Numbered from the stretch's first letter, positions 52,501 through 61,721 are shown. The stretch is DNA of 64,000 nucleotides from Calothrix sp. PCC 7716 (GCF_019977735.1 NZ_AP025018.1:5894580-5958579), one strand, 5' to 3'. Notes: generated by a model from the sequence alone, not told the origin. Numbers and translations are program-made.

Positions 52501-53783
52501 GAATGTCTCAACCCAACCATCAAGACATGATACTTTTGGCAATTGATGATATTACGCAGCAAGCACAGTTACAGCGTGAGCGCAGCCAACTTTTAGAGCT
52601 TGAACAGTCCTCTCGTGCAGCAGCTGAGGCAGCTAATCGTAGTAAAGATAAGTTTTTGTCCATCCTCTCGCACGAGTTGAGAAATCCACTTAATTCTCTA
52701 GTCGGATGGGCGCAGTTGCTCCGCAGGCAAAAAGTCGATGCAAACAAGCTTGCTCGTGGGCTTGAGGCAATCGAAAACAGCGCTAAAATTCAAACTCAAC
52801 TAATTGAGGATTTGTTGGACATTTCCCGCATTACCTCTGGCAAGATGCGTTTGGATGCCCGTTTAATTGAACTTACCCCGATAATAAAAGCAGCAATTGA
52901 GGTAGTCAGGGTTAGTGCGGATGCGAAACAAATTCAACTTGTCTCTACGCTTGATGCTGCTCCCGAACAAATATTAGGCGACCCAGTTCGCTTACAGCAA
53001 ATTATTTGGAATTTACTTACTAACGCAATTAAATTCACTCCCCCAAGTGGACGAGTAGAAATTAAATTAGAATACATTGACTCCACAGCCCAAATTCAAG
53101 TTAGCGACACAGGTAAAGGCATCAACGCGGAATTTTTGCCTTATGTTTTTGAGCGCTTTCGCCAAGCGGATAGTTCTCAGAGTCGATCTAATCCTGGAAT
53201 TGGGCTTGGGCTTGCAATTGTTAGTCACCTTGTTGAACTTCATGGTGGCACAGTTAACGCTCAAAGTTTAGGTGAAGGACAGGGAGCGACATTTACTGTT
53301 AGACTGCCTAAGCAAACTCGAATTTCAAAGCAGAAGGCACCATTATCAGGCGCCGTTAATATCTCCATGCCAGTTGAAGATATTACATCTTTAGCGGGTG
53401 TGCGAGTTTTAATTTTGGATGATGCGGCAGATGTGCGTGAGCTATTTACAGTGGTACTCGAAGGATATGGCGCCGTAGTTACAACAGTTGCCACACCTGA
53501 GAATGCGATACAATCCCTAATCGCCAACCCCCAAGGGTATGACGTGTTACTATCTGATATCAGTATGCCAGGAGAAGACGGTTATACATTTATTCGCCGA
53601 GTTAGACAACTAGGCGCCGAATTAGGAGGAGAAATACCTGCCGCAGCCCTAACAGCGAATGCTCGCAGCGAAGATACTGCGGCTGCACTTGAAGCGGGTT
53701 TCCAAATGCACTTGACTAAACCTGTACCTCCAGATCGATTAGCATTTGCAGTTGCTAATTTAGCCAGACAGGTGACAATGTGA
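49590..53783 (+). CDS. CheB-CheR-PAS-histidine kinase-receiver hybrid
   Basis: 1397 residues, soluble. CheB methylesterase-like domain (about 28-215) has Ser38 in GIGASAGG, His65 in VQHLSPDH and Asp157 in GGDSDGA, all in place. CheR methyltransferase-like domain (about 225-505) with SAM-binding VWVAGCSTGEEAYS and ITCRNVMIYF. A long coiled coil (about 670-750) with QDLRAANEEILSSNEELQSTNEELETAKEE precedes PAS-type domains (about 755-1000), HisKA with HELRNPLNSLVGW (His about 1028), HATPase (NLLTNAIKFT, DTGKGI, GLGLAIV) and a receiver at about 1270-1397 (Asp about 1323 in LLSDISMPG). This layout is the chemotaxis-like CheBR kinase of soil and aquatic bacteria. It leads a signalling island. Confidence 0.93.
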   Translation: MNRRPARKKSQSRRTQKSAPNEEQGNSNIFPIVGIGASAGGLEAFTQLLQHLPTDTGMGFVLVQHLSPDHKSLLSEILSRATEMPVHEVVDNTTVEPNHLYVIPPGKQMVISGGVLKLMPREKTRGLAMTVDTFFFSLASDRGNKALAVVLSGGDSDGALGAKAIKAAGGITFAQCQDTAQVSSMPNTAVATGHVDFILTPSEIAAELGKISRHPYVADTTLLEVPETEELIEGKNALQTIFVLLRVATGVDFSSYKHTTLQRRIYRRMMLYQIQQLEDYVRFLQNNPAEVQALYEDVLINVTSFMRDKEAFEALKNKVFPIITKDKSPSIPIRVWVAGCSTGEEAYSIAICLLEFLEAQPLALPIQIYATDISESAIEKARLGIYKHSQMGDISPERLRRFFVQVDDGYQICKPVRELCVFAKQNLGADPPFSKLDLITCRNVMIYFGTTLQKKVLPIFHYGLKATGFLMLGTSETVGEFLDLFSLVDKKYKIYARKLMPARLPLDVVTNNYPLNLVEYNSQINKETFTDLDLQKEADRIVLNRYAPAGVVTNFDLKILQFRGQTSRYLEPTPGRASLNLLKMVREDLRLEVRTAVGQAKNLDAPVTLEGLQIWENEQARLVTINVIPFKARTLEERYFLILFEDTPATQEAETSSKTKGRKSKIDPEVARLQQELKATKEHLQSVIEEQEASNQDLRAANEEILSSNEELQSTNEELETAKEEIQATNEELKTVNDELYRRNLELNQLSNDLENLLSSTNIPIVMLGADVRIRRFTPLAQQILNLIPTDVGRPLRDINHNLNIPGLEQEILSVINTFSVKEQEVQDQKGHWYDLRIRPYRTIDNKIDGAVMILVDIDALKRSSEQLTESRNYAEAIVETMREPLVVLSSRLQVITANRAFYETFDVTTTQVEGRPLFELGNGQWNIPHLRELLEQIVPSNNQLSEFQNLVVEHEFEQIGRKIMMLNARRMSQPNHQDMILLAIDDITQQAQLQRERSQLLELEQSSRAAAEAANRSKDKFLSILSHELRNPLNSLVGWAQLLRRQKVDANKLARGLEAIENSAKIQTQLIEDLLDISRITSGKMRLDARLIELTPIIKAAIEVVRVSADAKQIQLVSTLDAAPEQILGDPVRLQQIIWNLLTNAIKFTPPSGRVEIKLEYIDSTAQIQVSDTGKGINAEFLPYVFERFRQADSSQSRSNPGIGLGLAIVSHLVELHGGTVNAQSLGEGQGATFTVRLPKQTRISKQKAPLSGAVNISMPVEDITSLAGVRVLILDDAADVRELFTVVLEGYGAVVTTVATPENAIQSLIANPQGYDVLLSDISMPGEDGYTFIRRVRQLGAELGGEIPAAALTANARSEDTAAALEAGFQMHLTKPVPPDRLAFAVANLARQVTM

Positions 53784-54882
53784 CAGTAAATGTAGTGCCC
53801 ACGCCAACTTGACTTTCTATAAAAATTTCACCACCATGTAAATCCACAATAGTTTTAACAATCGATAGCCCTAAACCAGTACCGGCAATACTATCAATAT
53901 TGCTACCGCGATAAAATGGGTCAAATATTCGTTCTCTATCCTTTTCCGGAATACCAATACCTGTATCTTGAATTTTAAAAACTATATTTTTATCTTCACA
54001 GGATAGTTCTAACATGACGCTACTATTCTCAGGTGAATACTTGATTGCATTCGAGAGCAAATTCGTTAAAATAAGCTGTAGCATTTTCGGGTCAAAATCA
54101 GCAGTTATAGAATTATTTTGACTAACAAAATTGATTGATATTTGGTTGCTATTTGCCAACTCTACCTGAGAAATAATCTCATTACAAAACAAATTTAAAT
54201 TCATTTCTCTTGGCTGGTACTCTAATTTTGCAGCTTCTGCCTTACCAAACAGCAAAATTTCATCCAACAATTCACTAATTTGTTTAATACCAAGTTGAAT
54301 TAAACCGAAATATGAGCATTTCTTCTCCTCAGTCCATTGGTGACTATGACGCTTGAGTAAATCAGCAGAAAATGACGCAAAATTTAATGGAGTGCGGAAT
54401 TGATGGCAAAGCATAGAAACAAAACGCTCTTTATGTTCGCTAAGTAGTTTTGCTTGTTTTAAAGCTTGGCAAAGTTCCAATTCTGCCTGATTTTTTTCAC
54501 GAGCAAAAGCACAGCAAAATTCCTGACCTTTATCTTCTGCATAGCTGATAGTGACTTCTACTTTTATTATTTCACCTGTCTTTGTCCGAAAGCGAGATTC
54601 AAAGCTTAGTGAATGCGATTTCAATGCTTGCCATAATTGTGACCAAAGTTGTGGTGAAAAATCTATGTCTATCTCATCTACCGTCATGGATAGTAATTCC
54701 TCACGGGAATACCCGCTCTTGAGGCAGATTGCATCATTTACGTAAGTAAATTTCCCATTTGCTTCTAAACAAAATGCAGCTTCGATACTCCGATTTATTA
54801 AAATTTGAGCAAAATTTGACTCTTCTGTTTGTAAGAATAATTTAGAATTCGACTCAATAAACTTATAGTGATCAATAGTCAT
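53755..54882 (-). CDS. PAS-domain histidine kinase
   Basis: 375 residues, soluble. A PAS domain (about 25-130; EAAFCLEANGKFTYVNDAICLKSGYSREELLSM) is followed by HisKA with LCHQFRTPLNF (His about 168), and HATPase with LLSNAIKYSPE, DTGIGIPEKDRERIFDPFYR, TGLGLSIVKTIVDLHGG. No receiver. Converges with the hybrid kinase gene and overlaps its 3' end by 29 bases. Confidence 0.92.
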   Translation of the reverse strand: MTIDHYKFIESNSKLFLQTEESNFAQILINRSIEAAFCLEANGKFTYVNDAICLKSGYSREELLSMTVDEIDIDFSPQLWSQLWQALKSHSLSFESRFRTKTGEIIKVEVTISYAEDKGQEFCCAFAREKNQAELELCQALKQAKLLSEHKERFVSMLCHQFRTPLNFASFSADLLKRHSHQWTEEKKCSYFGLIQLGIKQISELLDEILLFGKAEAAKLEYQPREMNLNLFCNEIISQVELANSNQISINFVSQNNSITADFDPKMLQLILTNLLSNAIKYSPENSSVMLELSCEDKNIVFKIQDTGIGIPEKDRERIFDPFYRGSNIDSIAGTGLGLSIVKTIVDLHGGEIFIESQVGVGTTFTVTLSPVWLN

Positions 54883-54974
54883 AGTCTTCTTCTATCCTTT
54901 TGAATAGGAAAGGGTAAAGCGTAAAAGAAAATATAAATAACCGTTTTACCCCTTTTTTCCCCTACCTACTTGTA

Positions 54975-55316
54975 CTACTGTTGTCTTGCTGAATAGTTCG
55001 AGGTATTAAAAACATCTAATAAATCATTGATTAGATTATCGAGCAGCTTATCTAACTCTTCCAACCTTTTAGATAATTCATTATCATCACCACTATTTAG
55101 CAACGTTGATATAACTAAATAATATACCTCTTGCTCTATGTCTCTCGAAGACTTTATATATTCCAGTTCTTGAGTTTTGCAGCGTAATTCTATATTTAAA
55201 TTTACAATTTGTGACTTCAAAATTTCTACTACATTTTGATGTTTTCTGCTTTGATTAGTTTCAATACCTCTAGATGCTTGAACCTGACTCTTTGAACGTC
55301 GTATTTTGTAAGACAT
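54975..55316 (-). CDS. Small coiled-coil protein, paralogue of 57584-57856
   Basis: 113 residues. Basic N-terminus (MSYKIRRSKSQVQASRG), a central coiled coil (ILKSQIVNLNIELRCKTQELEYIKSSRDIEQEVYYLVIS), and the C-terminal ELDKLLDNLINDLLDVFNTSNYSARQQ. The last part matches LFDNLINNVTRKLLDVISISKHSATDL of the second small frame upstream of ftsH. The start at 55316 has GAGG upstream. Function unknown. Located between ftsH and the PAS kinase, on the same strand. Confidence 0.6.
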   Translation of the reverse strand: MSYKIRRSKSQVQASRGIETNQSRKHQNVVEILKSQIVNLNIELRCKTQELEYIKSSRDIEQEVYYLVISTLLNSGDDNELSKRLEELDKLLDNLINDLLDVFNTSNYSARQQ

Positions 55317-55427
55317 TTCGTCAAACCTCATTTAATTACTGAACTGTAGCTAAGTAAACCCGGCGCAAGTTTAGCTCCAAAAAAGTGTTCTTAAAAAACT
55401 ATTTGTTCTAATTATTAGATTAAAATA

Positions 55428-55448
55428 TTTAAGTGAATATTTTGTGAA
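55428..55448. promoter_or_regulatory. 21-bp motif shared with 59677-59697
   Basis: TTTAAGTGAATATTTTGTGA followed by A is identical at 59677-59697. The downstream 25 bases are also partly alike. It sits upstream of the small coiled-coil gene on the minus strand, while the other copy precedes the OmpR-type regulator. Confidence 0.5.
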
Positions 55449-55511
55449 TAAATTAGTCAATTATAGAAAAATAATACACAATATCGGTAAAGATGAAATT
55501 ATGACCACACG

Positions 55512-55552
55512 AAAAAACGGCGCCTGGATGTGCTAATCCATAAAAGGCGCCG
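55512..55552 (-). terminator. Rho-independent terminator downstream of ftsH
   Basis: On the minus strand: stem CGGCGCCT...AGGCGCCG with inner ATGGAT/ATCC pairing, followed by six T (55512-55517). It lies about 40 bp after the ftsH stop. Both stem halves consist of the GGCGCC palindrome that is common in this window. Confidence 0.85.
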
Positions 55553-55594
55553 CAAAAATATAAGCTATGTTGGTTTACGCGAAATCAAACTAAC

Positions 55595-57460
55595 CTAGAG
55601 TGGTGGCATTATCGCCTGAACCTGCTTAAGCAAACTTTGCAGTTTCTCACCCTCAATCACTTCTGTTTCTAAGAGTTGAGTGGTAATCTCTTCAAATAAG
55701 TCTCGGTTGAGCCTGAGTGTATCTAAAGCTTGCTGATGAGCCGTTTCTACAATTTCTTTCACTTCACGATCAATTGCCTGTGCCGTTTCTTCACTTCCTA
55801 TTCGGCGGGGATTAGGCGCCCCATTGTCCAGAAACATAGCCTGCTGTCCTTGCTGGTAAGCTAACGGACCCAAGATTTTGCTCATCCCGTAGGTAGTCAC
55901 CATCCGCTCCGCCAAATCTGTCGCGCGCTGCAAATCATTGGTTGCACCAGTAGTAACACTGTTAAACACAACCTCTTCGGCTGAACGTCCACCAAGCAAG
56001 GTGGCAATTTGACCTCGGAGTTCTGCTTCGTCCATAAGGAACCTATCTTCTGTTGGCAATTGCAGCGTATAACCCAGTGCTGCCATACCCCTAGGAACGA
56101 TAGAAATTTTCTCAACTCGACCACTTCCACCCATTAGAGAACCAACCAAGGCATGACCAACTTCGTGGTAGGCAACAATTTTCTTTTCCTTGTCGTTGAG
56201 GACACGGCTTTTCTTTTCAAGACCTGCCACCACCCGCTCAATCGCTTCAGCAAAGTCTTCTTGAGCAACGTTAGAACGTTGATTGCGGGCTGCTAATAGA
56301 GCCGCTTCATTCACCAAATTTGCCAAGTCTGCCCCAGCAAAACCGGGAGTGCGAGTTGCAATCGCCTTAAGATTAACGTCCTCACCCAGTTTTACTTTCT
56401 GAGCATGGATTTTCAGAATTGCTTCTCGTCCCGACAAATCAGGACGGTCTACTAACACTTGACGGTCAAATCGACCAGGACGCAAAAGAGCAGGGTCTAA
56501 TACTTCAGGGCGATTTGTAGCTGCCAGCACAATTACTGTTGCACCTTCTGCACTAAATCCATCCATTTCTGCTAACAACTGGTTGAGTGTTTGTTCGCGC
56601 TCATCATTGCCGCCGTAAAACCCACCACTGCTGCGAGACTTGCCGATTGCGTCCAATTCATCAATAAACACAATGCAGGGAGCTTGTTTCTTTGCCTGCT
56701 CAAACAGATCACGAACTCGTGAAGAACCTACGCCAACAAAAAGTTCCACAAACTCAGAGCCAGAGATACTAAAGAACGGCACACCTGCTTCTCCTGCCAC
56801 CGCTTTAGCCAATAATGTTTTACCAGTTCCCGGTGGCCCTACTAGCAGTACTCCCTTGGGAATCCGGGCGCCAATCTCGGTGTAGCGTCCTGGAGTCTTA
56901 AGAAAATCTACAATCTCAACCAACTCGGCCTTAGCTTCCTGTACTCCAGCCACATCGGCAAAGGTCGTTTTAGCAGATTCTCCCTCCACATAAACTTTGG
57001 CTTTGCTCTTACCAATCGAGAGAACACCTTGGGGTCCACCACCACCCCGTCTAATAAAAAACTGCCAGATTGCTACAAAAATTAAAGGTGGAATTACCCA
57101 GCCTAGAACACTAGTAAACCATGCATTCTTAGGTGGAGGAGCAGCGGCAAATTCAACACCCTTCTCTTCTAACAACTTGGGTAATCCCAAATCAAAGATG
57201 GGTGTAGTCGAAAACACAGTCCCAGGCTCGTTATTAACGGTTTTCAATTGAAATTTAATCTGATTTTGACCAACTTGCACCCGCTCAACTTCCCCTGCCT
57301 GAACTTGATGAATGAACAGGCTATAAGGAACACCGGGAATTTGAGGACCTAAGACAAAAGGCAATATAAAATTTGTAATCAGGAACAAAGCTGATACAGC
57401 CAGAAGAATATTACCGATTAAGCGGGAAGGAGTGGGAGTTCGTTGTTCTTTAATTGGCAT
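55595..57460 (-). CDS. ftsH: ATP-dependent zinc metalloprotease FtsH
   Basis: 621 residues, full length. Two N-terminal transmembrane helices (about 14-36 and 112-134) with the periplasmic/lumenal domain between, AAA module with [13 protein letters not shown] (Walker A), [12 protein letters not shown] (Walker B), [21 protein letters not shown] (SRH), and protease with [12 protein letters not shown] (HExGH) plus the downstream [13 protein letters not shown] acidic ligand region. Membrane-bound hexamer that degrades damaged membrane proteins such as D1 and regulators. It is embedded in a signalling island between two small coiled-coil paralogues, which is not a usual place for the housekeeping copies. 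Confidence 0.96.
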   Translation of the reverse strand: MPIKEQRTPTPSRLIGNILLAVSALFLITNFILPFVLGPQIPGVPYSLFIHQVQAGEVERVQVGQNQIKFQLKTVNNEPGTVFSTTPIFDLGLPKLLEEKGVEFAAAPPPKNAWFTSVLGWVIPPLIFVAIWQFFIRRGGGGPQGVLSIGKSKAKVYVEGESAKTTFADVAGVQEAKAELVEIVDFLKTPGRYTEIGARIPKGVLLVGPPGTGKTLLAKAVAGEAGVPFFSISGSEFVELFVGVGSSRVRDLFEQAKKQAPCIVFIDELDAIGKSRSSGGFYGGNDEREQTLNQLLAEMDGFSAEGATVIVLAATNRPEVLDPALLRPGRFDRQVLVDRPDLSGREAILKIHAQKVKLGEDVNLKAIATRTPGFAGADLANLVNEAALLAARNQRSNVAQEDFAEAIERVVAGLEKKSRVLNDKEKKIVAYHEVGHALVGSLMGGSGRVEKISIVPRGMAALGYTLQLPTEDRFLMDEAELRGQIATLLGGRSAEEVVFNSVTTGATNDLQRATDLAERMVTTYGMSKILGPLAYQQGQQAMFLDNGAPNPRRIGSEETAQAIDREVKEIVETAHQQALDTLRLNRDLFEEITTQLLETEVIEGEKLQSLLKQVQAIMPPL

Positions 57461-57583
57461 TACAATTACAAATCCTTATAGTTTGAGACGTTTTATTTGC
57501 GAATCCCCAAATCAAAGCATTGTGCTTATCCTTAATTAAGGAGGTGATGTTTGTGTTAGCTAACATAGTTAATACTTCAAGAT

Positions 57584-57856
57584 TTATCTTAAATCCGTTG
57601 CTGAATGCTTAGAAATAGAAATAACATCCAATAATTTCCTAGTAACATTATTGATTAGATTATCAAACAGTACTAATTTTTCAGATACATCATCAACATT
57701 ATCAATATTTATTAAAACAAAATTTATGAGAGAAGGTATCTCACTTTCTATTTCTGACTTCAACATATCCACTTCCTCTTTTAGTTGTTAGCTTTTATTA
57801 TCTTCAGCCCGTTTTATCTCTCTACGAGTTTGAAGTGCAGGTATTGGTATTCTCAT
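57584..57856 (-). pseudogene. Small coiled-coil paralogue with an in-frame stop
   Basis: From ATG 57856 the frame reads MRIPIPALQTRREIKRAEDNKS, then TAA (57788-57790), then QLKEEVDMLKSEIESEIPSLINFVLINIDNVDDVSEKLVLFDNLINNVTRKLLDVISISKHSATDLR to the stop. The C-terminal part resembles the 54975-55316 protein. The stop splits the frame; re-initiation at the internal ATG (62 residues from 57772) remains possible. It lies upstream of ftsH on the same strand. Confidence 0.6.
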
Positions 57857-58097
57857 TGCCTGCGCTAGAAGTTTTAGTATAAATTTTTGGCGCCACTCCT
57901 TATATTTTTCTTTTACATCTTCAAATTACTACTGGCGCTCAAATAATCTATTCTATCTACAGATTGATTATAATATTAATATATATTGTGTTTATTAATA
58001 CAAAAAAATAAATTTTAAAGTTTACTTAGACATTAATACCCAAAATACGACGTTATTATAGATACATATAAATAAATTTAATCATACTTATTGTTAA

Positions 58098-59516
58098 TTA
58101 CAGAAGCTCATTTCTAAACTGAATTTCTTGATACGCACTGTCTAACTCTTGTTGAGTAGATTCTAGTTGATTTATTGTTGTATTTAATACTGATTTTACT
58201 AATTGTAGTTCCTGCGTAAGCCGAGCGATTTCCGAGTTTGAGCATTTTATTTCATGTTGAAGCTCTGTATAGGTTGTAACATTTATAAAAGTAAGGTTCG
58301 CTCCTAATATAGCACCACTTTGTGTTAATATAGGCGTAATATAAATGTCGAAATAAATTTTGTTACCGTCAGTTACCCACTCTACATTCTTAAAACTAGT
58401 AGAGCGAGGGTTACATTTTAGCTCGTTAAAGCTCCAAAAATTGATTAAAAGGCGCCCAATTTCTAATTGTACTTGTTTTAAGAGGTAGCTGTTGTTCAAA
58501 CCAAACAGCGTTTGCGCTTGTTCGTTAGCCAAAAGCAGACGACCCTTAGAATCAACAGCTATTTGAGGGAATGGACTAGCTAGAAAGGCTGTTTTACAAA
58601 TTTGAATTTCGTCTGTTAAAGTATTCATAATAGCTTTCTTTTTTCGTCGAGTAGTCGGTCGAATTAGCAGATATTGCTCCAACGTTAAATTATAGGCTTT
58701 AGTAAAAATACGATGCTTTATACTAATAGTACTGAAAATATTTTGGCTGTTGAGCAAGCTTTCCGCACTACCCAAAAAAAGAACACCATTATCATTTAAA
58801 GCAAAATGGAAGCGAACTAAAACTGTAGCTTGAATTTCAGAATTTAAATATATAAGTACATTACGACATACAAGCAAGTCAATTTTGGACATCGGTGCAT
58901 CTAAAGCCAAGTCATGGCGCCCAAAGATAATTTTGCGACGCAGTTTGGAGTTAATAATATAGCGTTGTTCATTGTTCTCAAACTTTTTATCAAAGTATTT
59001 CGACAATATTTTATCATCGATACCTACTATTTCTAGTTCATTATAAGAACCTCGGTGCGCTTTGAGTAGCGCATCTTTATCTACATCCGTAGCAAATATT
59101 TGAACTCGCTCTAAATATTGATCAATACCCAGCATTTCTGCTAGTAATATAGCAATTGTGTAAGTTTCTTGCCCAGATGCACAGCCAGCACTCCATACTC
59201 TAATTTGCTCTCCTGGTTGCTTACTCGTAATAATTCCAGGAATAATTGAGTTTACCAGATAATCCCAGCTATCGCGGTCGCGAAAAAAGCTAGAAAACTT
59301 AATTAAGATTGTATTTAATAAAGGAACACACTCTTGGGGATGATTCTTTAAATACTCTAAGTAATCTGTGTAATCACCTATTTCTAACTCCTGCATACGA
59401 TGCTCAAACCGACGCACCAAACTAGGGCGCTTATAAACAGTCAAATCGCAACCAAGATCTTCATTGAGATAATTCAACAAAGCTTCAAATTCTTGTTTAG
59501 ACTTTGATTGACTCAT
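58098..59516 (-). CDS. CheR-type methyltransferase with PAS domain and coiled coil
   Basis: 472 residues. CheR domain (about 1-275): FEALLNYLNEDLGCDLTVYKRPSLVRRFEHRMQELEIGDYTDYLEYL, SAM motif VWSAGCASGQETYTIAILLAEM, ATDVDKDALLKA, LLVCRNVLIYLNS, FLGSAESLL. A PAS domain (about 305-430) follows, ending with a C-terminal coiled coil (about 430-470). No CheB half is attached, in contrast to the 1397-residue hybrid at 49.6 kb. Start ATG 59516. Immediately upstream of ftsH's paralogue block, divergent from the OmpR-type regulator. Confidence 0.9.
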   Translation of the reverse strand: MSQSKSKQEFEALLNYLNEDLGCDLTVYKRPSLVRRFEHRMQELEIGDYTDYLEYLKNHPQECVPLLNTILIKFSSFFRDRDSWDYLVNSIIPGIITSKQPGEQIRVWSAGCASGQETYTIAILLAEMLGIDQYLERVQIFATDVDKDALLKAHRGSYNELEIVGIDDKILSKYFDKKFENNEQRYIINSKLRRKIIFGRHDLALDAPMSKIDLLVCRNVLIYLNSEIQATVLVRFHFALNDNGVLFLGSAESLLNSQNIFSTISIKHRIFTKAYNLTLEQYLLIRPTTRRKKKAIMNTLTDEIQICKTAFLASPFPQIAVDSKGRLLLANEQAQTLFGLNNSYLLKQVQLEIGRLLINFWSFNELKCNPRSTSFKNVEWVTDGNKIYFDIYITPILTQSGAILGANLTFINVTTYTELQHEIKCSNSEIARLTQELQLVKSVLNTTINQLESTQQELDSAYQEIQFRNELL

Positions 59517-59544
59517 ATTACAATTAAGTGTAATCAAACCGTAG

Positions 59545-59561
59545 GGTGGGCAGTGCCCACC
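59545..59561. repeat. GTGGGCA-type palindrome
   Basis: GGTGGGCAGTGCCCACC; same family as 4481-4497 and 28437-28453. Confidence 0.85.
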
Positions 59562-59676
59562 TTACTAAACGGTAGTGCCCCCTTACCCTCTCCCTCAAAG
59601 GTGCAATATGTGATATGTCGATAATATTCCCGTTATCTGGCTTCGCATTAGTCCTACTAATTGTAAATTTAAAAGA

Positions 59677-59697
59677 TTTAAGTGAATATTTTGTGAA
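59677..59697. promoter_or_regulatory. 21-bp motif shared with 55428-55448
   Basis: Identical 21 bases at both places within one signalling island; here about 130 bp upstream of the OmpR-type regulator start. Regulatory meaning is an inference. Confidence 0.5.
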
Positions 59698-59828
59698 CTA
59701 ATCAGTAAATAATATAAAAAGATTGTGCTAACTATAGTGAGTAACAAAAATTAGCCTTTTTATAACTCATTCCAAATAATAGATACTCCTTACGGTAGAT
59801 GCAACAATAAAGCCAATTACTTGTCTGT

Positions 59829-61721
59829 ATGAAAATTTTGTTAGTAGAGGACGATGAAGGCGCCGCTCTTGTGTTGAAAAATATTCTTACACATCAGCAT
59901 TACACAGTCGATTTGGCTTTTGATGGTGAGACTGGACTATCGCTTGCCCAAACCTTTTTATATGACTTAGTGTTGTTAGATATTATGTTGCCAAAGCTAG
60001 ATGGTCTAATGTTTTGCAGACAGCTACGCGCTCAAAAAAATGATACATCGGTTTTGCTATTGACGGCTTTAGACAGCAGTACAAGCAAAGTTATTGGGTT
60101 AGATGCAGGAGCGGATGATTATGTTATTAAGCCTTTTGACACGAATGAGTTATTAGCTCGGATACGCGCTTTGATGCGTCGCAAAACTCCGACTTGCTCC
60201 TCAACAATTCAGGCAGGAAATGTTAGACTTGATACCAGTAGCTCTAAAGTTATCTGCAACGGGAAACTTTTGCATCTAACTGCAAAGGAATACGCTCTAC
60301 TAGAACTATTTTTGCGTAACAGTAACCGCATATTTACTCAAGAAATGCTGCTCGATTATTTGTGGTCATCTGAAGAAATGCCTTTAGTAAATACTGTCAG
60401 AGCGCATATCAAGGCTTTACGGCGGAAACTTAAGCTCGCAGGGGCGAATGATTTAATTGAGACAGTTCACAGATTTGGGTATCGGCTAAACTCAAAGCTA
60501 GATCAAATGAATTTCACGACTGCGGCAAACACAAATCTACCTACAGAAATTGATACTACTATAGTAAATCAGTATAAACCACAATATAAATCACAATTTT
60601 CTTCGGTACTGGCTGATATTTGGAAACGATTTAAGCCCAGGTATAGTGAACAGATTACAAGTTTAGAACAAAGTATTACGGCGCTGCTTGTCGGTACGCA
60701 AACTGAAGAAGTCGCGCAACAAGCTATTGCTCAAGCACACATGTTAATTGGGTCTTTGGCTAGCTTTGGTTTTACTGAAGCTTCGTGTCTATCTCGTGAA
60801 ATTGAAAAAATTTTTCGAGATGGAATACAACAAAGTATTGCTCAACTTGAACGTCTCTCGCAACTTGTCGTCGCGTTACGGCAAGAACTCGAACGAGCAA
60901 ATGTATTAGACCCCCCAATTACGGTAGCGAAACGCTGCCAAAGGCAGCGTTTCGCTAATATGAAACAACCCAGGTTGTTAATCATGGATAATGATGCCTT
61001 GTTTTGTCAGCAGTTGATAGAGGAAGCTGCATTGTGTGGAATTGAAGCTTTTGTGGCGCCACTAATTGATGCTAAAGACGTAATCGCACAAAATACACCA
61101 GATGTCGTACTAGTTGACTTACACTTTTCTAACTCAGTTGAAAGTAGCTTAGAACTATTAGCAGAACTCACGAGTAATAATTTGGCTTTACCCGTGCTAG
61201 TATTTACGGAAGTTGAAGATTTTACTTATCGGCTAAAAGTCGCTCGTTTAGGGGTACAATTTTTTTTACATAAGCCTGTAGCTCCTTCCTTAGTAATGGC
61301 AGCAGTTATTCAAGTACTACAGCGTGCTGATGTCACTGGCGCCAAAATTATGGTTGTGGACAATGACTCGCAAGTGTTAGATAATTTACACACTTTACTC
61401 TCAATTTGGGGATTTGAACTAACTTTGTTAGATAACCCTCAACGATTTTGGCAGACATTGAATGCTTTTCATCCCAACTTGCTAATTTTAGATACAGAAA
61501 TGTCATTAAGTAGCATTAATGGTATAGATTTATGTCAAGTAGTGCGAAATGACCCATATTGGAATCATTTACCAGTACTATTTTTATCTAGTCGTAAAGA
61601 TGCACAAACAGTGAATCAGGTATTTATGGCAGGTGCAGATGATTACCTGAGTAAGCCAATTGTAGAACCAGAATTAATTACTCGCATACTAAATCGGCTC
61701 GAACGGCTGCGTCTACAATAA
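59829..61721 (+). CDS. OmpR-type response regulator with Hpt and two further receiver domains
   Basis: 630 residues. Receiver 1 (Asp51 in LVLLDIMLPKLDG, Lys in VIKPF), then a winged-helix output domain (about 128-225; LTAKEYALLELFLRNSNRIFTQEMLLDYLW and VHRFGYRL). A histidine phosphotransfer-like domain (about 280-360) has AHMLIGSLASFGF with its His. Receiver 2 (about 385-500; LLIMDNDALF, DVVLVDLHFS, LHKPVAPS) and receiver 3 (about 510-630; IMVVDNDSQV, NLLILDTEMS, LSKPIVEPE) follow. So it can act as a DNA-binding end point and phosphorelay hub in one protein. A small palindrome lies in the linker before receiver 2. Confidence 0.92.
   Translation: MKILLVEDDEGAALVLKNILTHQHYTVDLAFDGETGLSLAQTFLYDLVLLDIMLPKLDGLMFCRQLRAQKNDTSVLLLTALDSSTSKVIGLDAGADDYVIKPFDTNELLARIRALMRRKTPTCSSTIQAGNVRLDTSSSKVICNGKLLHLTAKEYALLELFLRNSNRIFTQEMLLDYLWSSEEMPLVNTVRAHIKALRRKLKLAGANDLIETVHRFGYRLNSKLDQMNFTTAANTNLPTEIDTTIVNQYKPQYKSQFSSVLADIWKRFKPRYSEQITSLEQSITALLVGTQTEEVAQQAIAQAHMLIGSLASFGFTEASCLSREIEKIFRDGIQQSIAQLERLSQLVVALRQELERANVLDPPITVAKRCQRQRFANMKQPRLLIMDNDALFCQQLIEEAALCGIEAFVAPLIDAKDVIAQNTPDVVLVDLHFSNSVESSLELLAELTSNNLALPVLVFTEVEDFTYRLKVARLGVQFFLHKPVAPSLVMAAVIQVLQRADVTGAKIMVVDNDSQVLDNLHTLLSIWGFELTLLDNPQRFWQTLNAFHPNLLILDTEMSLSSINGIDLCQVVRNDPYWNHLPVLFLSSRKDAQTVNQVFMAGADDYLSKPIVEPELITRILNRLERLRLQ
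60925..60957. repeat. 33-bp palindrome inside the regulator coding sequence
   Basis: A perfect inverted repeat, TAGCGAAACGCTGCC and GGCAGCGTTTCGCTA with a three-base centre. It is translated as VAKRCQRQRFAN in the linker between Hpt and receiver 2. A 33-bp perfect palindrome is not needed by the protein, suggesting a small mobile or dispersed repeat captured in frame. Confidence 0.85.

Larger units (their letters stand above)
59517..59828. other. Divergent regulatory region
   Basis: Contains the GTGGGCA palindrome (59545-59561), the 21-bp motif (59677-59697) and AT-rich sequence with CGGTAGATGCAACAATAAAG near the regulator start. Promoters for both divergent genes should lie here. No gene seen. 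Confidence 0.5.
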
